Below are positions 8,981 to 16,122 of a stretch of DNA of 53,953 nucleotides, one piece after another. Position 1 is the stretch's first letter, and each line of letters opens with the position of its first letter. This stretch comes from Mycobacterium sp. (lineage in GTDB: Bacteria; Actinomycetota; Actinomycetes; Mycobacteriales; Mycobacteriaceae): NCBI RefSeq assembly GCF_019247635.1, contig NZ_JAFBAR010000045.1, positions 1 through 53,953 of the forward strand. Reading direction: 5' to 3'. Below the pieces are notes generated by a model, which did no database searches, was not told where the DNA came from, and worked only from the letters and a program-made list of their open reading frames with translations. The position numbers and the translations under genes are program-made.

Positions 8981-10032
8981 TGCAACCCGCGCAGAACCCC
9001 GTCACCGCCGAGATCGGCGATACGTTCCCGAATGCGATCGACCCATATGCGTTGTCGCTCAACGAGAACCCGTTTCCACCGTTGCCCGCGGTGCGCTCGG
9101 CCCTGATTCGTTCGATCGATGCGGCCAACCGTTATCCGGAATTTCTGCCCGAGCGGCTGCGCGCCCTGATCGCCCGCCGGGTCGGGGTGTGCGGTGACCG
9201 GGTGGTGCTGGGCGCAGGCGCGACGGGTGTGGTGCTGCACGCGCTGCGGGCGCTGACGAGTCCGGGTGATGCGATGGTGATCGCGACGCCAACGTTCGAC
9301 GGGTATCCGATCGTCGCGGAGATGGCGGGGCTGACCCCGGTGACCGTGCCGCTCGACGGGCACGGGCATAACGACCTCGACGCCCTGGCCGAAGCCGCCG
9401 CAGGCGCCCGGGTGGTGGTGGTGTGCCGGCCGCACAACCCGACCGGCACGATGGAGACGGTCGCCGAGGTGCTCAGGTTCCTGCGCCGGGTGCCGCGGGA
9501 CACGATCGTGCTGCTCGACGAGGCGTACATCGAATTCGCGGCGGTCGAAGACCGCCTCGACGCGGCCACGTTGATATCGCGGTTTCCCAACGTGCTGGTG
9601 GTGCGGACCTTCTCCAAGGCGTACGGCCTGGCCGGCCTTCGGATCGGCTACGGGCTCGCGTCGGCCGAGCTGTCCCGAACGTTGTGGACCCAGCAGTTGC
9701 CGTTCGGGATCGCGATCACCGCGTTGCTTGCGGTCGCGGCGTCCTACGACGCCGAAGACCAACTGCTGCAGAGGATTCGGTTGATCACCGCCGAACGTCG
9801 TTACCTCCGGATGCGGCTGAGCTCGCTGGGGATCTACACCACCGATGCCCACGCGAACTTCATGTACCTGCCCGCGCAGGGGCGGCCATGGCGTGACGCC
9901 TTCGCCGACAGCGGACTACAGGTCAGGTATTACGACGACGGCGGCGCGCGGATCACCGTGGGCAGCCGCGCATCCAGCCTGGCGGTGCTGTCCGCGGTTA
10001 GCACGCCGAGCAGTCACAAAATCACCCTCTAG
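8980..10032 (+). CDS. PLP-dependent aminotransferase, histidinol-phosphate aminotransferase-like
   Basis: 350-aa class I/II fold-type I aminotransferase related to HisC. PLP-binding residues are visible: Asn153 in CRPHNPTG, Asp180 in LLDEAYIEF, the Schiff-base Lys213 in TFSKAYGLAGLRIGY, and the C-terminal Arg region (GARITVGS). The start codon overlaps the preceding stop (TGATG). The final seven codons and the TAG stop lie inside the left arm and loop of the hairpin at 10007-10064, so the C-terminal tail SSHKITL is encoded by a repeat-like element. Context points to transamination of a small 2-oxo acid or ketone in a secondary pathway; HisC activity itself is less likely here. Confidence 0.88.
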   Translation: MQPAQNPVTAEIGDTFPNAIDPYALSLNENPFPPLPAVRSALIRSIDAANRYPEFLPERLRALIARRVGVCGDRVVLGAGATGVVLHALRALTSPGDAMVIATPTFDGYPIVAEMAGLTPVTVPLDGHGHNDLDALAEAAAGARVVVVCRPHNPTGTMETVAEVLRFLRRVPRDTIVLLDEAYIEFAAVEDRLDAATLISRFPNVLVVRTFSKAYGLAGLRIGYGLASAELSRTLWTQQLPFGIAITALLAVAASYDAEDQLLQRIRLITAERRYLRMRLSSLGIYTTDAHANFMYLPAQGRPWRDAFADSGLQVRYYDDGGARITVGSRASSLAVLSAVSTPSSHKITL

Positions 10033-10064
10033 AGGCCCAAAAAGGGTGATTTTGCGTCTGCTCG
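10007..10064. terminator. TRIT-like hairpin after the four-gene cluster, copy 2
   Basis: Inverted repeat with 22-base arms at 10007-10028 and 10043-10064. The right arm ends TTTTGCGTCTGCTCG, then CGAGGC and TGCGGTAT, as in the element at 5371-5428. The left arm has a few mismatches and contains the last codons of the aminotransferase gene. Likely an intrinsic terminator. Because it and copy 1 bracket the cluster precisely, it is also a candidate recombination boundary. Confidence 0.7.
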
Positions 10065-10090
10065 CGAGGCAAAGTGCGGTATGAAAAGGC

Positions 10091-10591
10091 GTGGCCGACT
10101 CTGCGAAGCGTGACCCGATCGCGGCGGCGCGGGACAACTGGGAGCGCGCCGGATGGGGCGACGTGTCGCAGGGCATGGTCGCGGTGACGTCGGTGATGCG
10201 CGCGCATCAGATCCTGCTCGGGCGTGTCGAGACGGCGCTGCGGCCCTACGACCTGAGCTTCTCCCGCTACGAGCTGCTGAGGCTGTTGGCGTTCAGCCGC
10301 ACCGGAGCGTTGCCGATCACCAAGGCCTCCGACCGGCTGCAGGTGCACGTCACCAGCGTCACGCATGCAATCCGTCGCCTAGAGGCCGACGGCCTGGTCA
10401 GGCGGGTGCCGCATCCCACCGACGGGCGCACGACGCTGGTGCAGATCACCGACCTCGGCCGCTCCACCGTCGAGGACGCGACTGTCACGCTCAACGAGCA
10501 GGTGTTCGCCGACATCGGGATGGATGTCAGCGAATCGCGAGCGTTGGTGTCGTCCATAGAAACGTTGCGGCGCAACGCGGGTGACTTCTAG
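10091..10591 (+). CDS. MarR family transcriptional regulator (Rv0737-like)
   Basis: 166-aa winged-helix regulator. The winged HTH covers about residues 55-120: LSFSRYELLRLLAF, then ITKASDRLQVHVTSVTHAIR (recognition region) and the wing VRRVPHPTDGRTTLVQIT, a typical MarR signature. The GTG start is at 10091. M. tuberculosis Rv0737 occupies the same place just after rslA; here the four-gene cluster lies between. It could regulate the cluster or the convergent mmsA operon, but nothing in the sequence decides which. Confidence 0.88.
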   Translation: MADSAKRDPIAAARDNWERAGWGDVSQGMVAVTSVMRAHQILLGRVETALRPYDLSFSRYELLRLLAFSRTGALPITKASDRLQVHVTSVTHAIRRLEADGLVRRVPHPTDGRTTLVQITDLGRSTVEDATVTLNEQVFADIGMDVSESRALVSSIETLRRNAGDF

Positions 10592-10600
10592 CCACGCGGA

Positions 10601-10617
10601 CGAGGTGTACCACCTCG
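10601..10617. terminator. Hairpin between the convergent marR and mmsB genes
   Basis: A 7-bp perfect stem, CGAGGTG/CACCTCG, with a 3-base TAC loop, in the 36-bp gap between two convergent genes. Its symmetry suits a bidirectional terminator, although there is no U tract. Confidence 0.45.
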
Positions 10618-10627
10618 CCCGGCCTGT

Positions 10628-11503
10628 TCAGCTGCCGCGAAGCCTCTGGATCACAGCGCTGAAGTCCAAGGCGCCGTGCTCGGCGGCGAACTTGGCGTAG
10701 ATCTCGGCCGCGTGACTGCCCAGGGGGGCGGCCGATCCGGTCGACGTGACGGCGTCCATCGCCAGGCCCAGGTCTTTGTTCATCAGCGCGGTCGCAAAGC
10801 CCGGCTTGAAGTCGTTGTTGGCCGGCGAGGTGGGCACCGGACCCGGCACCGGGCAATTGGTGTGCACGGCCCAGCAGTTGCCGGTCGCGCCGGTGATGAC
10901 GTCGAACAGCGACTGCGCCGACAACCCCAGCTTCTCGGCCAGCACGAACGCCTCGCCGACGGCGATCTGCTGCACCGCGAGGACCATGTTGTTGCACACC
11001 TTGGCGGCCTGGCCCGCGCCGGCCGAGCCGCAGTGAATGATCTTGCCCGCCATGGGTTCCAGCACGGGGCGGGCCCGCTCCAGCGCGGCTGTGTCTCCGC
11101 CCACCATAAACGCCAGCGTCCCGGCCACCGCACCCTTCACCCCGCCGGAAACGGGCGCGTCGAGTTGCGCCAAGCCGTGAGACTCGGTCAGCGCGTGCAC
11201 CTCGCGGGCGTCGTTAACCGAGATCGTGGAGCTGTCGATGAACAGCGCGCCGGATCGCGCGGCGGGCAGTACCTCGGCGTAGCAGCGCTTGACCACGTCC
11301 CCGTTGGGCAGCATGGTGATGACGACGTCGGCTTCGGCAACCGCCTCGGCCGCGGTGTCGAACACCGTGGCGCCACCTGCGGCCGCGGCGGTCGCGGCGG
11401 CGGGAGCGGGGTCGAAGCCACGCACAATATGTTCTGCGGCAACGAGATTAGCCGACATCGGGCCGCCCATGTTGCCCAGTCCCAGGAACGCGATGCTTGT
11501 CAT
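10628..11503 (-). CDS. mmsB: 3-hydroxyisobutyrate dehydrogenase
   Basis: 291-aa NAD-dependent beta-hydroxyacid dehydrogenase that oxidises 3-hydroxyisobutyrate to methylmalonate semialdehyde in valine breakdown. The Rossmann motif GLGNMGGPMSANL is at the N-terminus, the substrate-binding signature DAPVSGGVKGA in the middle, and the catalytic Lys in AGQAAKVCNNM. The start at 11503 follows AGGAAGG; the longer open frame is a shadow of fadE9. It is the third gene of mmsA-fadE9-mmsB, matching Rv0751c. Confidence 0.96.
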   Translation of the reverse strand: MTSIAFLGLGNMGGPMSANLVAAEHIVRGFDPAPAAATAAAAGGATVFDTAAEAVAEADVVITMLPNGDVVKRCYAEVLPAARSGALFIDSSTISVNDAREVHALTESHGLAQLDAPVSGGVKGAVAGTLAFMVGGDTAALERARPVLEPMAGKIIHCGSAGAGQAAKVCNNMVLAVQQIAVGEAFVLAEKLGLSAQSLFDVITGATGNCWAVHTNCPVPGPVPTSPANNDFKPGFATALMNKDLGLAMDAVTSTGSAAPLGSHAAEIYAKFAAEHGALDFSAVIQRLRGS

Positions 11504-11513
11504 CGTTACCTTC

Positions 11514-12683
11514 CTATGTGCTGGCGCGCAGGCGCGCAGCCTCGGCCCGGCCGATGACAACCCGCATGATTTCGTTGGTCCCTTCCAGGATTCGATGGAC
11601 CCGCAGGTCACGAACGATCTTCTCCAGGCCGTACTCGCGCAGGTAGCCGTACCCGCCGTGCAGCTGCAGGGCCTTGTCGGCGACGTCGAAGCAGGTATCG
11701 GTGACATAGCGCTTGGCCATCGCACACAGCTCGACCTTGTCGGGATCGTCGTCGTCCAGCGCCCGGGCGGCCCGCCACAACAACAATCGCGACGTCTCGA
11801 GCCCGGTGGCCATGTCGGCCAAGGTGAACCGGATCGTGGGTTCGTCGAGCAGTGCGGCCCCGAACGCCCGTCGCTCACGAACGTAAGCCCCCGCCTTGTC
11901 GAAGGCGGCCTGAGCGCCGCCCAGCGAGCACGCCGCGATGTTGAGCCGTCCGCCGTTGAGGCCTTTCATCGCGATGGAGAAGCCCGCGCCTTCGCCGTCG
12001 GCGCCGCCCAGCATCGCGTCGGCCGGCACCCGCACCCCCTCCAGGATCACCTGCGCGGTGGGTTGCGCGTGCCACCCCATCTTCTGTTCGAGCGCGCCGA
12101 AACTCACACCGGGCGTGCCTTTTTCGATGATGAATGCCGAAATTCCATGCGGTCCAGGTGTTTCCGGGCCTCCAGTCCGAGCCATCACCACGTAGACATC
12201 CGAAGCGCCCGCACCGGAAATGAACTGCTTGACGCCATCGAGCACATAGTCCGAGCCCTGCTTGACCGCGCGGGTGCTCAGCGCCCCGGCGTCGGATCCG
12301 GCCCCGGGTTCGGTCAAACAGTAGCTGGCAATGACATCCATCGGCGCCAAGCGCGGGACCCACTCCTTGCGTTGCTCGTCGGTGCCGAAGGTGTCGATCA
12401 TCCACGCGCACATGTTGTGAATGGACAGAAATGCGGCGGTGACCGGGTCGGCGATGGCCAACTGCTCGAAAATGCGCACCCCGTCGAGCCGGCGCAGCCC
12501 GCTGCCGCCGACATCGTCGCGACAGTAGATCGCCGCCATCCCGAGTTCGGCGGCCTCGCGCAACACGTCGGTCGGAAAATGCTTGGCCTCATCCCATTCC
12601 AGGGCAAACGGGGCTACACGCTTGGCGGCGAACGCGGCGGCCGTCTCGGTGATAACCCGTTCGTCGTCGTTGAGGGTAAACAT
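11514..12683 (-). CDS. fadE9: Acyl-CoA dehydrogenase FadE9, probable isobutyryl-CoA dehydrogenase
   Basis: 389-aa FAD flavoenzyme. It shows the acyl-CoA dehydrogenase signatures CLTEPGAGSDAGAL and QLHGGYGYLREYGLEKIVRD, and the catalytic Glu in RILEGTNEIMR. With mmsA and mmsB on either side it fits the valine step isobutyryl-CoA to methacrylyl-CoA, as proposed for Rv0752c. It begins five bases after mmsA ends and finishes ten bases before the mmsB start, so the three are co-transcribed. Confidence 0.95.
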   Translation of the reverse strand: MFTLNDDERVITETAAAFAAKRVAPFALEWDEAKHFPTDVLREAAELGMAAIYCRDDVGGSGLRRLDGVRIFEQLAIADPVTAAFLSIHNMCAWMIDTFGTDEQRKEWVPRLAPMDVIASYCLTEPGAGSDAGALSTRAVKQGSDYVLDGVKQFISGAGASDVYVVMARTGGPETPGPHGISAFIIEKGTPGVSFGALEQKMGWHAQPTAQVILEGVRVPADAMLGGADGEGAGFSIAMKGLNGGRLNIAACSLGGAQAAFDKAGAYVRERRAFGAALLDEPTIRFTLADMATGLETSRLLLWRAARALDDDDPDKVELCAMAKRYVTDTCFDVADKALQLHGGYGYLREYGLEKIVRDLRVHRILEGTNEIMRVVIGRAEAARLRAST

Positions 12684-12688
12684 CGGCG

Positions 12689-14209
12689 TTAATTCATTGT
12701 CGGGATGACGAATTCGGCGCCATCCTTGATCCCGGAGGGCCAGCGTGACGTGACGGTCTTGACCTTGGTATAGAACTGGATCGAAGCGGGGCCGTGCTGG
12801 TTGAGGTCACCGAAGCCGGAGCGCTTCCACCCGCCGAAGGTGTGGTAGGCCACCGGCACCGGGATCGGCACGTTGACGCCGACCATGCCCACCTGCACCC
12901 GCGAGACGAAGTCGCGGGCCGTATCGCCGTCGCGGGTAAAGACCGCCACGCCATTGCCGTACTCATGCTCGGAAGGAAGCCGCAACGCCTCGTCGTAATC
13001 GTGCGCGCGCACGATACACAGCACTGGCCCGAAGATCTCGTCGGTGTAAATCGACATGTCCGAGGTGACATGGTCGAACAGGGTGGGGCCGATGAAGAAG
13101 CCGCCCTCCAGGTTTGAGTCAGCGAAAGTCAGGTCGTCGCTGGCGCGCTCGCGGCCGTCGACCACGATTTCGGCACCCGCGGACACACCCTGGTCGATGT
13201 AGTCGCGCACCCGCGTCAACGCTGCCTCGGTGACCAGCGGACCGTAATCAGCCTTGGGGTCCAAACTGTGGCCGACGCGCAGGTTGTTGATCCGCTCAAT
13301 CAGTCTGGCGCGCAACCGTTCCGCGGTCTGCTCACCGACCGGGACCGCGACGCTGATTGCCATGCAGCGCTCTCCCGCGCTGCCGTACCCGGCGCCGATC
13401 AGCGCGTCGACGGCTTGGTCGAGGTCCGCGTCGGGCATCACGATCATGTGGTTCTTGGCGCCGCCGAAGCACTGCGACCGCTTGCCCGTGGCCGCGGCTC
13501 CGGCATAGATGTACTGCGCGATGTCGGAGCTGCCGACGAAGCCGACGGCTTGGATGTCGGGGTGGTTCAGGATCGCATCGACGGCCTCCTTGTCGCCGTG
13601 CACGACCTGGAATACCCCGGGGGGCAATCCGGCCTGCAGGAACAGCTCGGCCAGCCGCACCGGGACCGACGGGTCGCGCTCACTTGGCTTCAGCACGAAT
13701 GCATTTCCGCAGGCCAGCGCCGGCCCGGCTTTCCACAGGGGAATCATCGCCGGGAAGTTGAACGGGGTGATACCCGCGACCACACCCAGCGGCTGACGCA
13801 GCGAGTAGACATCGATGCCGGGTCCGGCGCCCTCGGTGTAGTCGCCCTTGAGCAGGTGCGGGATACCCAAGCAGAACTCGATCACCTCGATGCCACGCTG
13901 GATGTCGCCCTGCGCGTCGGCCAGCGTCTTGCCGTGCTCGCGGGACAGCAGCTCGGCCAGCTCGTCGGTGTTCTCGTTGACCAGCTCGATGAAACGCATC
14001 AGCACTCGGGCGCGGCGCTGCGGATTCCATGCGGCCCAGCCCTTTTGCGCCTCGGCGGCCGATGCCACCGCGGCGTCGATGTCCGCCTTGCCCGCCAGGG
14101 GCACTGTCGCCTGCACGTGGCCGGTGTTGGGGTCGAAGACGTCAGCGGTACGGGTCGACTGGCCCGCGGTGCGCTGCCCGTCGATGAAATGTGGAATCTG
14201 CGTGGTCAT
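12689..14209 (-). CDS. mmsA: Methylmalonate-semialdehyde dehydrogenase (CoA-acylating)
   Basis: 506-aa aldehyde dehydrogenase converting methylmalonate semialdehyde to propionyl-CoA with NAD and CoA. Key residues are Asn151 in GITPFNFPAM and catalytic Cys282 in GSAGERCMAIS. The usual general-base motif ELGGK is replaced by CFGGAKNHM, the diagnostic variant of this subfamily, which passes the acyl group to CoA instead of water. First gene of the valine operon (Rv0753c-like), preceded by a promoter with an embedded palindrome. Confidence 0.97.
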   Translation of the reverse strand: MTTQIPHFIDGQRTAGQSTRTADVFDPNTGHVQATVPLAGKADIDAAVASAAEAQKGWAAWNPQRRARVLMRFIELVNENTDELAELLSREHGKTLADAQGDIQRGIEVIEFCLGIPHLLKGDYTEGAGPGIDVYSLRQPLGVVAGITPFNFPAMIPLWKAGPALACGNAFVLKPSERDPSVPVRLAELFLQAGLPPGVFQVVHGDKEAVDAILNHPDIQAVGFVGSSDIAQYIYAGAAATGKRSQCFGGAKNHMIVMPDADLDQAVDALIGAGYGSAGERCMAISVAVPVGEQTAERLRARLIERINNLRVGHSLDPKADYGPLVTEAALTRVRDYIDQGVSAGAEIVVDGRERASDDLTFADSNLEGGFFIGPTLFDHVTSDMSIYTDEIFGPVLCIVRAHDYDEALRLPSEHEYGNGVAVFTRDGDTARDFVSRVQVGMVGVNVPIPVPVAYHTFGGWKRSGFGDLNQHGPASIQFYTKVKTVTSRWPSGIKDGAEFVIPTMN

Positions 14210-14240
14210 AGGTGCCCCTGAGTACGCGCGGGAGAAAAAC

Positions 14241-14258
14241 AGGATACTTGGATATCCT
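14241..14258. repeat. Inverted repeat in the mmsA/ECF sigma intergenic region
   Basis: AGGATA (14241-14246), a 6-base centre, TATCCT (14253-14258). It overlaps the candidate -10 of the mmsA promoter (complement of 14254-14259), so a bound protein would affect mmsA initiation. Motif inspection only. Confidence 0.45.
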
Positions 14259-14283
14259 AGTAAATGCCGATCGGCATTGGCAA
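14254..14283 (-). promoter_or_regulatory. Candidate mmsA promoter with palindromic operator in the spacer
   Basis: Read on the minus strand: -35 TTGCCA (complement of 14278-14283), an 18-bp spacer, and -10 TAGGAT (complement of 14254-14259), about 45 nt before the mmsA ATG. The spacer contains the perfect 16-bp palindrome AATGCCGATCGGCATT at 14263-14278. A palindrome between -35 and -10 is the classical position for a TetR- or MarR-type repressor. The cognate regulator is not identified. Confidence 0.6.
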
Positions 14284-14306
14284 GCGGCTGTAACCCGGTC
14301 CACTAT

Positions 14307-14346
14307 TTACCAGGGAAAATCACGTGTTACCAGGGAAAAACGCGTG
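14307..14346. repeat. Two tandem 20-bp repeats upstream of the ECF sigma gene
   Basis: TTACCAGGGAAAATCACGTG at 14307-14326 is followed directly by TTACCAGGGAAAAACGCGTG at 14327-14346; 18 of 20 positions agree. The 20-bp period is about two helical turns, so two protein copies would bind the same face. The array ends 31 bp before the GTG start. It may be an activator or repressor site of the sigma/Rieske operon. Confidence 0.7.
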
Positions 14347-14377
14347 TCCAGCAGATCCTCGCCGATGCAGGAGGTGT

Positions 14378-14929
14378 GTGACGGCACAACACGAGCCCGG
14401 GGCCCGGCGGCCGCTACGCGCGGTCCCCGAGCAGGGCCATTTCCAGGGCTATCCGGACTGGCAGGCGGTCTATCAGGACAACGCCACCTGGGTGTACCGC
14501 ACCCTGTATGCGCGGGTCGGTAACCGGGCCGACGCCGAGGACCTCACCGCCGAGGTTTTTCTTGCCGCGCTGCGGCCGCTGCGCCTGTCGGCCAGCGTCG
14601 GTGAAGTGCGCGCCTACCTGCGGGCCACCGCCCGAACGGTGCTCGCCGCGCACTGGCGCCAGACCCTGGGGCGAGAGATCACCTCGATTGACGACATCGA
14701 GCAACCGCCCGAGAGCGACGACGCGATCAGCACGGCGCCCGCGCGCGTCGCCCGCGTTCTCGACCAACTTCCCGACAACTATCGTCGGATCCTGGAACTG
14801 CGCTTCCTGCAGGGCAGTTCGATCAAGGAATCGGCGGCAGAACTTGGTGTCAGCGTCGGCAACGCCAAGGTGCTTCAGCACCGCGCCCTGCGACTGGCGG
14901 CGCAGGTGAACGAGAGGGGCGAGCGATGA
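14378..14929 (+). CDS. ECF-type RNA polymerase sigma factor of the Rieske operon
   Basis: 183-aa sigma-70 family protein. Region 2 is around YARVGNRADAEDLTAEVFLAA. Region 4 is LDQLPDNYRRILELRFLQGS with the HTH SIKESAAELGVSVGNAKVLQ. I do not recognise it as one of the named M. tuberculosis sigma factors. The GTG at 14378 sits three bases after AGGAGG (tight spacing); an in-frame GTG at 14324 would start inside the tandem repeats and is less likely. Its stop overlaps the start of a membrane-anchored Rieske gene (ATGA), the arrangement usual for ECF sigma/anti-sigma pairs. Confidence 0.85.
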   Translation: MTAQHEPGARRPLRAVPEQGHFQGYPDWQAVYQDNATWVYRTLYARVGNRADAEDLTAEVFLAALRPLRLSASVGEVRAYLRATARTVLAAHWRQTLGREITSIDDIEQPPESDDAISTAPARVARVLDQLPDNYRRILELRFLQGSSIKESAAELGVSVGNAKVLQHRALRLAAQVNERGER

Positions 14930-15633
14930 ACGCGCGAGGGATGCGTCGCTACGTCAAGGACTTGCTACGGGGCCGTCGCCCCAAGCCGTTCCAGCCCGAT
15001 GACTTCGAGGCGGCCCAGATCCGCACCGCCATCGACCTGCGCGCCTCCCGCATGGGAAGCGATGCGCCACGGCCGGAGTTCCTGTCCGACCTGCACCGGC
15101 GTCTGGCCGAGCAGATGGATGTCCAGCCGCAGCCGCCAACGCAGGGGAAAGCACGCAGGCTCAACACGACGCGCAGACAGGTGGTCGTCGGCACCTCCGC
15201 GGCAGCGGCCGCGGCCGTCGCCGCGGTTTCCGTCGATCGACTCGTGATCGGCGACACGAGCGTCGAAACACCGAATGCCTCGGGGGAGATCAAGCCCAAC
15301 GACGGACGCTGGATGCGGGTGGCGGCGAGTTCGGAAGTCACCGACGGCGTAATGCGGGCGTTTGATCTTGGCTCGGTCAGTGGGTTCGTCGGTCGGGTCG
15401 ATGGCAAACCCCAAGCGGTGTCCGCGGTGTGCACCCATCAGGGATGCCGGCTGTGGTTCGACGCCCCCGAAGCGCGGCTTCGCTGCCCGTGCCACTCGAC
15501 GTCGTTCTCGCCCACCGGTGAGGTGCTCACCCATCAACTACCGAACGCGCCGAAGCCGTTGCCCAAGTTCATGGTTCGTGAGGCGGACGGCGTGATCGAG
15601 GTATTCGCCCCGATGCCCGAGCAGCCGACCTGA
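14926..15633 (+). CDS. Membrane-anchored Rieske [2Fe-2S] protein, candidate redox-sensing anti-sigma factor
   Basis: 235 aa in three parts. Residues 1-80 are a charged cytosolic segment with PRPEFLSDLHRRLAEQ, a motif type common just before the membrane helix of actinobacterial anti-sigma proteins. Residues 81-106 contain a twin-arginine (NTTRRQVVVG) and one hydrophobic helix. Residues 125-235 are a Rieske domain: ligands C169, H171, C187, H190 and disulfide pair C174/C189 (CTHQGC and CPCH). The 4-bp overlap with the sigma gene suggests stoichiometric coupling. Visible: fold and topology. Inferred: it holds the sigma factor and releases it according to cluster redox state. It could instead be an electron carrier for the cupredoxin. 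Confidence 0.85.
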   Translation: MNARGMRRYVKDLLRGRRPKPFQPDDFEAAQIRTAIDLRASRMGSDAPRPEFLSDLHRRLAEQMDVQPQPPTQGKARRLNTTRRQVVVGTSAAAAAAVAAVSVDRLVIGDTSVETPNASGEIKPNDGRWMRVAASSEVTDGVMRAFDLGSVSGFVGRVDGKPQAVSAVCTHQGCRLWFDAPEARLRCPCHSTSFSPTGEVLTHQLPNAPKPLPKFMVREADGVIEVFAPMPEQPT

Positions 15634-15690
15634 ACGCTGTAACCCAACCCCATATCCCTTGGCGACCCATCGGATATTGGAGGTGCCACC

Positions 15691-16122
15691 ATGTATCGCG
15701 TCTTAACCGCGGCAGCGGCAAGTGCGCTGTTGTTGCTAACCGGCTGTTCGGCTTCGCGGCCGGATGCGCATCCCTCGGTGACTTTTGGAACGGATGCCTC
15801 CGGTATGCCCGGAATGACCGGAATGTCCCCCATGCCGAGCGCGTCTGCGGGTGCCGCGACCGCGCCGGCGGGAGGACAGGAGGTCGGCATCGACAACTTC
15901 GCGTTTGCGCCGGCGAGCTTGACCGTCCACGTCGGCAGCACCGTCACGTGGACGAACCACGACGAAGAACCGCACACGGTGGTCGCCAACGACGGGTCCT
16001 TCCACTCGCCGGGCCTGGGGACGGGTGCCACCTACTCGCACACCTTCTCCGCCGCAGGCACATTCGACTACATCTGCTCCATTCACCCGATGATGCACGG
16101 CACCGTGGTGGTGACCCCATGA
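15691..16122 (+). CDS. Plastocyanin-like cupredoxin lipoprotein
   Basis: 143 aa. The signal peptide ends in the lipobox LLTGC (Cys19), so the protein is anchored outside the membrane. A Met-rich linker (GMPGMTGMSPMP, about 38-49) could bind Cu(I). The cupredoxin domain (about 64-143) has type 1 copper ligands His95 (EEPHTVV), Cys129, His132 and Met135 (YICSIHPMMHG). It starts 57 bp after the Rieske gene with GGAGG upstream. It probably exchanges electrons or copper with the Rieske protein or protects the envelope; which one is inference. Confidence 0.92.
   Translation: MYRVLTAAAASALLLLTGCSASRPDAHPSVTFGTDASGMPGMTGMSPMPSASAGAATAPAGGQEVGIDNFAFAPASLTVHVGSTVTWTNHDEEPHTVVANDGSFHSPGLGTGATYSHTFSAAGTFDYICSIHPMMHGTVVVTP

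Noticed and set aside
11289..12692. 467-codon plus-strand open frame across mmsB and fadE9
   Set aside because: Spans two well-defined genes on the other strand and lacks any family signature.
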